From NCBI GenBank assembly GCA_030622295.1, contig JAUXGI010000048.1, positions 1 to 7,410 of the forward strand: a DNA stretch of 7,410 bases. Direction: 5' to 3'. Position 1 is the stretch's first letter. Every line of letters begins with the position of its first letter. The DNA is from Planctomycetota bacterium. Its GTDB lineage: Bacteria; Planctomycetota; B129-G9. Below the pieces are notes generated by a model. That model worked only from the letters and a program-made list of their open reading frames with translations, made no database searches and was not told the DNA's origin. Position numbers and translations under genes: made by a program. Of this stretch, positions 1 through 5,114 are shown piece by piece.

Positions 1-356
1 CGGGTCTCCGGGGTCGCGCTGGCGTTCGCCTCCTGGAGCATCAATATCTTTGCCTCGGTGAGGATGTCGTTCAGGCCGCGCAGGGCCACTTCCGTAAGCC
101 CCAGTTTCTGCAGGCCCGTCTGCACGTTTGCGTCATACCGCTCGGACTTTTCCAGCGCGTGCTGGAGTTCCATAACCGTGTTGGCGCCGATAGGGTCGTC
201 GGACGGCGCATTGGTGCGCCGCCCCGGCGCAATCTGGTTCTGCAACTCCAGTATCCGCCGCAGGCTCTGGTTCATGCTGCCGAGCAGCATGTTGCGCTGC
301 AGCGTGTTCGTGATACGTGTCAGTGTGAAACTGCTTGATGAGCCAACGATACCCAT
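1..356 (-). CDS. flgL: FlgL, hook-filament junction protein 2 (3' end cut off)
   Basis: FlgL (HAP3) forms the second junction layer between hook and filament and is exported through the flagellar type III apparatus. Only the first 118 codons lie in the window. The visible part holds the flagellin-like N-terminal D0 helix: an 'ITNTLQRNMLLGSMNQSL' stretch at residues 15-32, then 'LQNQIAPGRRTNAPSDDPIGA' spanning about 38-58, which matches the family pattern of a Q-[IL]-x-[ST]-G-[KR]-R segment followed by PSDDP. The ATG at 354-356 lies 26 bases after the flgK stop and has only a weak ribosome binding site (AGGG about 9 bases upstream). It gives about 12 residues before the point where most FlgL proteins begin, and no better start codon lies downstream. 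FlgL needs the FlgN chaperone encoded two genes upstream. The assignment is firm because it combines the motif with its position after flgK. Confidence 0.9.
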   Translation of the reverse strand, partial: MGIVGSSSSFTLTRITNTLQRNMLLGSMNQSLRRILELQNQIAPGRRTNAPSDDPIGANTVMELQHALEKSERYDANVQTGLQKLGLTEVALRGLNDILTEAKILMLQEANASATPET

Positions 357-382
357 GTTCCAGCCCTAAATGTCGAAACCAC

Positions 383-2107
383 TCATGTGGCGTTAATCAG
401 AGTTTCAAGCAAACTGTCTATGATGGAGATGAACTTCGCCGCCGCCTGGTAAGCGCGCTGATAGGCAATGAGGTTTATCGTTTCCTCGTCGAGGTTCACT
501 CCGGATATTCTCTGGCGCTCGTTGAGCAGCGAGGTGACGAGCAATTCCTGGTTGTCCACGCGGTCCTGCGCGCTTGCCGACTGCACCGCCATGGAGCCGA
601 CGACGCCCTGGTAGAAATCCGCGACCGTCGCGCCGCCGTTGTCGAAGACCTTTTCATTCCTCAGGCCCGCCATTCTCAGGGCGTTGGCGTTGCCGCCGGG
701 CGCGCCCGTGAGCGACGCCGCGACAAGGTCCGGGTTGTCATGCAGGACCTGGTTCACCTGAATCGACAGCGCGTCGTGGCCCGTGAAGAAGGTGTTCATG
801 CCCATCGCAGCCAGCAGGCCGCTCGTGTCCTCCGAGAAGGCGAAAGTGTAGTTGTCGCTGTTGCTGCTTATGACCAGGCGGTTCGTGATGGTCGCTTCCG
901 CGCTGACGGGCGAGGACCCGCCGAATGCGGCGTTCAGTTGCGCGTTTATGTCGTCGACTATGCTCTGCAGCGTGCTGTCCGAGCCGATACCGTCCAGGTC
1001 CACGGCGATGTTGACCGTCGTCTTCTCGCCGGTGTTTTCGTTATAGACGTCAATGTTGAAACTGCCGTTTACGGGCGTGAAGTGGAGCCCGGCCGCGTTG
1101 AGCACGTCCAGAGGTCCGCTGACCTTCTCGGCGCTGGTCACGCTGGAGAGCCTGTCCAGGCCCTGGCCCTCGCTGTGCAGTTTGTTTACCTTGTTCATCA
1201 GCGTGCCGGCCAGCGTGCCGATGTCGTCGATGAACTCGGTGAGTATCCCGTCCCGCGCAGTGATGAGTCCCCCGAGTCTGCCGCCTCTTATCTTCACGTC
1301 GGCGCCGTTCAGTTCGAATTCGACCGTTGAGATGAGCGCACCCCTGTCCGCTCTTTCGCTGGTCATCAGCGTGAAGGCGCTGCCCGCGAAGACGAGGAAC
1401 TCGCCGCCCGCGAGGATGTTGAGCGTGCCGTCGGAGGCTTCCACCGCATGTACTTCCATGAACGTGGAGAGTTCCCGCAGCAGTGCGCCGCGCTGGTCGC
1501 GCAGGTCGTTGGCCTTGCCGATGCCGACTCCCCCGCCTTCGGCCACGAGTATCTGCTCGTTCAGGTCCGCTATCTCGCCCAGTATGCGATTCACCTCGCT
1601 CACCGCGAGTTTCACGGAATCGTTCGCGTTCTGGCGCGTGGCGTTCAGTTGCGTCGCCAGGTAGCGGAACGACTCGCACACGGAATCGGCCTTTGCCAGC
1701 AACTCCAGCCGTGTCGAGGCGTCCTCGGGATTTGTCGCCAGCGCTTCCAGGCTGTCAAAGAACTCGCTCAGCGCGCTGGAAAGGTCGGTGTCGCTGAGTT
1801 CGTTGAATATCGCCTCAATTCGAGCGAGGATTTCCTGCTGGGCCTGCAGGTCGCCGCGCGAGGATGTTGCGGCGTCAATGCGGCCTTCAAGCGACTCGTT
1901 GATGATGCGCTGAATCTCGGCGACACGCACGCCGGTGCCGAGGTGCGCGTAGCCGAGGTTCATAGACGGCGTGGTCTGCATAATCACGCGCTGCCGCGTG
2001 TACGCCTCGTTGTTCGCGTTTGCGATGTTCTGGCCCGTCACCTGCAGTGCAGTCTGCTGCGCTGCAAGGGCCAGCCTGCCTACGTTGAATGATGAGAATA
2101 AGCCCAT
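383..2107 (-). CDS. flgK: FlgK, hook-filament junction protein 1
   Basis: FlgK (HAP1) is the first junction layer on the hook; it is secreted by the flagellar export apparatus with FlgN as chaperone. The 574-residue product has the flagellar rod/hook N-terminal domain at about 1-40 ('QVTGQNIANANNEAYTRQR', 22-40) and the C-terminal D0 helix at about 535-571, with the family signature 'SGVNLDEETINLIAYQRAYQ' at 535-554. Between them are a coiled-coil-rich D1 region (about 60-215) and an inserted beta-rich domain at about 335-445 that ends in 'MGMNTFFTG'. FlgK varies in length because of such surface domains. The usual PGY of the N-terminal motif reads EAY here. The ATG start has a weak upstream AGG, 11 bases away. 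The gene follows a 157-base repeat-bearing gap after flgN and lies 26 bases before flgL. Confidence 0.97.
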   Translation of the reverse strand: MGLFSSFNVGRLALAAQQTALQVTGQNIANANNEAYTRQRVIMQTTPSMNLGYAHLGTGVRVAEIQRIINESLEGRIDAATSSRGDLQAQQEILARIEAIFNELSDTDLSSALSEFFDSLEALATNPEDASTRLELLAKADSVCESFRYLATQLNATRQNANDSVKLAVSEVNRILGEIADLNEQILVAEGGGVGIGKANDLRDQRGALLRELSTFMEVHAVEASDGTLNILAGGEFLVFAGSAFTLMTSERADRGALISTVEFELNGADVKIRGGRLGGLITARDGILTEFIDDIGTLAGTLMNKVNKLHSEGQGLDRLSSVTSAEKVSGPLDVLNAAGLHFTPVNGSFNIDVYNENTGEKTTVNIAVDLDGIGSDSTLQSIVDDINAQLNAAFGGSSPVSAEATITNRLVISSNSDNYTFAFSEDTSGLLAAMGMNTFFTGHDALSIQVNQVLHDNPDLVAASLTGAPGGNANALRMAGLRNEKVFDNGGATVADFYQGVVGSMAVQSASAQDRVDNQELLVTSLLNERQRISGVNLDEETINLIAYQRAYQAAAKFISIIDSLLETLINAT

Positions 2108-2127
2108 GCTTTATCAAACCTGAGATT

Positions 2128-2148
2128 GAAGACTGAAGACCGAAGACC
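2128..2148. repeat. Tandem heptamer repeat, three copies of GAAGACY
   Basis: The plus strand reads GAAGACT GAAGACC GAAGACC, three uninterrupted 7-base units, with a degenerate fourth unit just to the left (2121-2127, 4 of 7 matching). It lies 20 bases upstream of the flgK start, so in the flgK messenger it appears as three RGTCTTC units in the leader. Seven-base tandem repeats in intergenic DNA are known in several bacteria, notably cyanobacteria; whether this one recurs in its own genome cannot be seen here. No function can be assigned. Confidence 0.7.
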
Positions 2149-2161
2149 GGATGTCAAGTGT

Positions 2162-2205
2162 CCTGTTGCCCGTTGTCCGCCTGAGGCGGATTGCCTGTTG
2201 CCCGT
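2162..2205. repeat. 12-base direct repeats flanking a perfect palindrome
   Basis: CCTGTTGCCCGT occurs twice, at 2162-2173 and 2194-2205. Between the copies is the perfect odd-centred palindrome TCCGCCTGAGGCGGA (2176-2190): 7-base arms around a single G at 2183. The flanks can also be read as heptamers, TTGCCCG-TTGTCCG on the left and TTGCCTG-TTGCCCG on the right, so the element is a hairpin bracketed by two degenerate heptamer pairs. In RNA it would form a short GC-rich stem. There is no T-tract on either side, so it does not look like an intrinsic terminator. It resembles a dispersed palindromic (REP-like) element. The rest of the flgN-flgK gap (2206-2264) is unstructured, apart from a possible 29-codon reading frame described in the findings. 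Confidence 0.7.
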
Positions 2206-2264
2206 GCCATATCTGAGGACCTTTTACGGACCGGGCAATACATTCTTGTTCCCTCTTTTTTGGC

Positions 2265-2759
2265 TTATACCTCTTGATCCAGGATAACTTGCTGCGATTT
2301 CTCTTCTTTCACCCCGCCGGACGTGTAGAGGCCCGTTTCTGAGCCGCCGGTCAGGAATCGCAGCATGGTTTTAACGTGCGCGAGCGACTGCTCGCACAAA
2401 AGCATCTTTAACTTGTTTTTCCTGGCCAATTCCTCAGCAACCTTTCGCAGTTCCGACCGAAGCCGCAGCATAATCTTCCTGTATTCACCGCCGGACATCT
2501 CGGCTATGTCGCGAAGCGTCGCCCGGCCCAAATCCCTGCCCATCTCCCCGCCCATACGGATGAGCACCTTCCGGCGTTTCTGCTCCGCGGCCTTTATGCC
2601 TTCGACAAGCGTTTCCTCTTCGAGTGCGGCCTTTTCTATTGCCTGCACGTTGTGCCCTATTACCGCGTCGGCCTCACGCTCCAGCACCGCCACAAGGTCG
2701 CGGTGAAGCGCCAGGAGCGACTCGAGCACTCGTATGTATGTCTTCCTGGAATTTTCCAT
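2265..2759 (-). CDS. flgN: FlgN-type export chaperone
   Basis: FlgN is the cytosolic chaperone that binds the C-terminal D0 helices of FlgK and FlgL and delivers them to the export gate. The 164-residue product is strongly helical and charged, with heptad-like stretches at about 5-65 and 95-135 and no signal peptide or membrane segment. The family's weakly conserved tail is present as 'ETGLYTSGG' at about 141-149. FlgN proteins are usually 140-165 residues, so this one is complete. I chose the ATG at 2757-2759; a GTG directly before it (2760-2762) would add one residue. A GGG at 2769-2771, within the end of flgJ, is the only candidate ribosome binding site, and translation may be coupled to flgJ, whose stop is 6 bases upstream. 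The position before its clients flgK and flgL supports the call. Sequence conservation in this family is low, so context carries much of the weight. Confidence 0.85.
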   Translation of the reverse strand: MENSRKTYIRVLESLLALHRDLVAVLEREADAVIGHNVQAIEKAALEEETLVEGIKAAEQKRRKVLIRMGGEMGRDLGRATLRDIAEMSGGEYRKIMLRLRSELRKVAEELARKNKLKMLLCEQSLAHVKTMLRFLTGGSETGLYTSGGVKEEKSQQVILDQEV

Positions 2760-2765
2760 CACACA

Positions 2766-3284
2766 TTACCCGTCAGAAATCCGCTTCGTGCCTTTCAACG
2801 GCACAAACTGTTCCTTGTAAATCATCTTGTCGAGCGGCAGGAAACGCGGCCCTGCACTTGCCAGTGACAGCGGCGGGTTGGCTTTCTCCAGCGGGATGAA
2901 TCCGCTCAGGAGCCCCGCCCTCGCCTTGCCGGCCTCGGCGGGATTCCGCCTCATTATCTGCTCAAAGTAAATCCCGGCGATTCCCATGCCCGGTGCGCTC
3001 TCGAAGGATTTCACATAAGCATCGTCCAGTTCGCCCTGGAACATCTCCTCCGCCATGCCGCCGTGAAACAGGCTTCCCTGTTCCACTGTTTTCCGCATCT
3101 CTTTCAGCAGCATGCCGAGGAATACCGCTTCCACTTTTTTCGCCGCCTTCCATGCCTTGTCCGCTTCCGCAGGCCTTGAGCCGACGCCGGCGGATTTCAG
3201 TTGACGGGCGAGCGCGTCACGGTCACCCGTGCTCAGGCCGGGTACGGCTGACAGTCTGTTCGTTGTTCCCGCAAGGGTTTCCAT
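2766..3284 (-). CDS. flgJ: FlgJ-like rod-binding protein without hydrolase domain
   Basis: The N-terminal domain of FlgJ acts in the periplasm as a cap or scaffold for rod polymerisation. The product is 172 residues, against about 315 for the two-domain enterobacterial protein. The rod-binding domain lies at about 46-110: 'AAKKVEAVFLGMLLKEMRKT' (47-66), then GSLFHGG (70-76), EEMFQGELDDAY (79-90) and GMGIAGIYFEQI (99-110), matching the family's FE-x-[ML]-F-[LV]-x-x-ML-K-x-MR pattern and Gly-rich end. The glucosaminidase half is absent, so a separate lytic enzyme must open the peptidoglycan. The tail (111-172) is a basic, proline-containing segment with three F-x-P-L units (129-132, 148-151, 160-163). 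As in other FlgJ proteins there is no N-terminal signal peptide, consistent with export through the flagellar apparatus. The gene starts 9 bases after flgI; a GAGG lies at the end of flgI, about 12 bases before the ATG. Confidence 0.9.
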   Translation of the reverse strand: METLAGTTNRLSAVPGLSTGDRDALARQLKSAGVGSRPAEADKAWKAAKKVEAVFLGMLLKEMRKTVEQGSLFHGGMAEEMFQGELDDAYVKSFESAPGMGIAGIYFEQIMRRNPAEAGKARAGLLSGFIPLEKANPPLSLASAGPRFLPLDKMIYKEQFVPLKGTKRISDG

Positions 3285-3293
3285 TTGCTTCTG

Positions 3294-4310
3294 CTACCTC
3301 AGGATAATCTCGCCCTGCAGCGCTCCGGCGGCTTTAAGCGCCTGGATGATGGCGATGACGTCGTCCGGCGTCGCCTTCACTGCGTTGAGCATGTCCACTA
3401 TTCTCTGCAGGGGCGTGCCCTCGTCCTCGGTCGCGTCCAGCGTGGTCACGCTTTTTTCTTCCCGGCCTATCGTAATGCGCAGGTTCCCGTGGCTTATCGC
3501 CACTGGCAGGACCGTCACGTGCTCACCGATGATGATGGTCTTGGTGCGCTGGTTTATGACGACCTTTGCGGCGTTATCCACCTGAACAGTCACGTCCAGC
3601 AGCGTGCTGATGAAACTCACTTCATCGACACCCTCGGGGACTATCACGTCCACCTGGCCGGCGTTTGCGGCGCGGGCGATGTTCCCCCCGCCGAACAGTT
3701 GCGCATCGTTGCTTATCGCTTCAACTATGTTGTTGGCCGTGGTGTAGTCGGGATGATTGAGCAACAGCGAGATGTGGCGCACGCCGTCATTTTCGTGGAT
3801 TATGTCGGTTGGTTCTTCTTCCACCACCGTTGCGCCGTTCGGGATTTCGGCGACGGTGGGATGGTTCTCATCGTCACCGACCAGCAGCGGCCCCTGCGCC
3901 ACCGCGTAGACTTCGTCCAGCGGGCCGACCGGCACCAGGTGAGTCTCAAGCAGCACACCGCCCTGCAGGGAACTCGCGTTGCCTATGGAACTCACCTTCA
4001 CGTCTATCTTGCCGCCGATTTTTGAGAAGGCGGGCAGGGTCGCCGTTACGAGCACTATCGCAACGTTCTTGCTCTGGATGTCCGCCTCGCTCAGGTTATT
4101 GTCCTTGAGCAGTCTCTGCAGCACACTCTTCATTGCCGATGTTGCCAGGCCCTTTCCGTCGCCGGTGCCCTTGAGGCCTATCACCAGGCCAAAGCCCTTC
4201 AGGTCGTTGTCCACAGCGCCCTCAATGCGAACGATGTCCTTGAGCCGCTCGGCGAAGGCCGCATCGGCCGCAAGGAAAAGGACCGCGATTGTCAGCAAAC
4301 ATCTTTTCAT
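3294..4310 (-). CDS. flgI: FlgI, flagellar P-ring protein
   Basis: FlgI forms the P-ring around the distal rod in the peptidoglycan layer, with FlgA as assembly chaperone. The 338-residue product begins with a Sec signal peptide (basic start, hydrophobic core, likely cleavage after 'AAFA' at residue 20). The mature start 'ERLKDIVRIEGAVDNDLKGF' (21-40) followed by GLVIGLKGTGD (41-51) is the family signature. Further hallmarks are 'RTKTIIIGEHVTVLPVAISH' (255-274) with GNLRITI directly after it, and a C-terminal 'PDDVIAIIQALKAAGALQ' (315-332). The length is slightly short for the family (about 340-370), but both ends are conserved, so it is complete. The mature protein has no cysteine; the only one is Cys4 in the signal peptide. 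E. coli FlgI relies on a disulfide for stability, so this version must fold without one. The gene follows a 144-base gap with two hairpins, and its ribosome binding site is a weak purine stretch. Confidence 0.97.
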   Translation of the reverse strand: MKRCLLTIAVLFLAADAAFAERLKDIVRIEGAVDNDLKGFGLVIGLKGTGDGKGLATSAMKSVLQRLLKDNNLSEADIQSKNVAIVLVTATLPAFSKIGGKIDVKVSSIGNASSLQGGVLLETHLVPVGPLDEVYAVAQGPLLVGDDENHPTVAEIPNGATVVEEEPTDIIHENDGVRHISLLLNHPDYTTANNIVEAISNDAQLFGGGNIARAANAGQVDVIVPEGVDEVSFISTLLDVTVQVDNAAKVVINQRTKTIIIGEHVTVLPVAISHGNLRITIGREEKSVTTLDATEDEGTPLQRIVDMLNAVKATPDDVIAIIQALKAAGALQGEIILR

Positions 4311-4347
4311 AATTGGCTCTCTTCCGCTTCAATCCTGTGCTGAACGC

Positions 4348-4397
4348 CCCCTGTTAAGGGGATTCCCGGCAGCCCCGACCAGCAGGGCTGCCGGAAT
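4348..4397 (-). repeat. Two adjacent hairpins in the flgH-flgI gap
   Basis: Two inverted repeats abut in the 144-base gap 4311-4454. The larger, 4362-4397, pairs 4362-4366 with 4393-4397 and 4368-4375 with 4385-4392: 13 base pairs with one bulged C at 4367 and a 9-base loop. The smaller, 4348-4361, pairs CCCCT with AGGGG around a GTTA loop (plus-strand reading). Neither is followed by a run of T on the minus strand, so an intrinsic terminator is unlikely. Possible roles are slowing or protecting the messenger between flgH and flgI, or simply a dispersed REP-like element. Bases 4398-4454 and 4311-4347 hold nothing else I can identify beyond a weak ribosome binding site for flgI. Confidence 0.65.
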
Positions 4398-4454
4398 GTT
4401 CGAGAGAGGTTATTGTCAAGGTTTCGAGTGGACTTTCACCGGGCTCTTTGGGGG

Positions 4455-5114
4455 TCAGAACGGCCAGATGAAGTCCAGCAGCCGGCCCAGGACGCCGCGC
4501 CTTTGCGAATCGCTCACGGAGCCTTTGCCGGTATATGCAATCTTCAGCCTGGCGACATCGTCGGAGAGTACGGTGCCCGTGGCGTCCAAATCGTCCGGGT
4601 CGATTACGCCGGTCAGCGTTATCGTCTCATTCTCCTGATTCACAATGCGTCTCTTTGTGGCCTCGATTACGAGGTTGCCGTTGGGCAGTATCGCAACGAC
4701 CTCCGCCTTGATGGTGGCGGTGATTTTTATCATCTTGGATGTCTTGGCCTCGTTGTCGGTCTCGTATTTCGCGTCGAGGCTCACCTTGGGCAATCTGCCG
4801 CGGGCGTTCAGGTCCCGGCCGTGGAAGTTGATGAACGCCTTCAGCGCCATGTCCAGCTGAGAGTCCTTTTCGATTTTCGTCTTGCCGTGGCTGACTGCGC
4901 TGGTCTGCTCCAGCACCAGGACCTTGACCAGGTCGTGCAACCCGGGTGATGGAGGCTTCTCGGCGGGAACCGTGCTGTAGATGGTGGCCCCCTTCTGTGC
5001 GGTGCTTTTTGTCTGCTGCAATCCTTTTCTGAAGAGGCTGCCGCCGCAGCAGGTCGAAGCCTCGAACGAGACCAGCAACACGGCCACACAGAATATCTTT
5101 GCAAACACGCGCAT
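4455..5114 (-). CDS. flgH: FlgH, flagellar L-ring protein
   Basis: FlgH builds the L-ring, the outer-membrane bushing through which the rod and hook turn. The 219-residue product has a hydrophobic N-terminal export signal at about 5-17, then the conserved body: a VKVLVLEQTSA strand (63-73, family pattern I-x-V-x-[VL]-x-E), 'AILPNGNLVIEATKRRIVNQ' (141-160), 'ENETITLTGVIDPDDL' (161-176), and the end 'GKGSVSDSQRRGVLGRLLDF' (197-216) followed by IWPF. These are hallmark FlgH elements. The usual lipobox is missing: around Cys22-Cys23 the sequence is EASTCCGG, with no Leu at -3 and no Gly/Ala/Ser at -1, so lipidation is doubtful. The ATG at 5112-5114 overlaps the flgA stop (TGATG), with GGGAG 7 bases upstream; a TTG immediately before it (5115-5117) is less likely. 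It ends 144 bases before flgI. Confidence 0.95.
   Translation of the reverse strand: MRVFAKIFCVAVLLVSFEASTCCGGSLFRKGLQQTKSTAQKGATIYSTVPAEKPPSPGLHDLVKVLVLEQTSAVSHGKTKIEKDSQLDMALKAFINFHGRDLNARGRLPKVSLDAKYETDNEAKTSKMIKITATIKAEVVAILPNGNLVIEATKRRIVNQENETITLTGVIDPDDLDATGTVLSDDVARLKIAYTGKGSVSDSQRRGVLGRLLDFIWPF

Noticed and set aside
335..1330. 331-codon open frame on the plus strand opposite flgK
   Set aside because: It is antisense to an unambiguous flgK, has a low-complexity Arg/Val-rich composition typical of GC-rich shadow frames, and no recognisable domain or good ribosome binding site.
2129..2157. TTGACA-like -35 box on the minus strand upstream of flgK (2152-2157)
   Set aside because: The -10 position falls in the heptamer array and reads AGTCTT, a poor match. 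No sigma-28 or sigma-54 pattern fits either.
3285..4025. 246-codon open frame on the plus strand opposite flgI
   Set aside because: It is antisense to a fully conserved flgI and its His/Arg/Val-rich composition reflects the complementary codons.
4362..4397. Intrinsic terminator after flgH
   Set aside because: The stem is strong but is followed on the minus strand by CCCCTTAACAGGGG, not a T-run, and the flagellar genes continue downstream.
4409..4424. TTGACA-like -35 box on the minus strand in the flgH-flgI gap
   Set aside because: No TATAAT-like sequence lies 16-18 bases downstream; that position falls in the GC-rich stem.
4420..4445. GGTGAAAGTCC string on the minus strand, reminiscent of a group II intron segment
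   Set aside because: The gap is far too short for an intron, has no domain V hairpin, and carries no reverse transcriptase.
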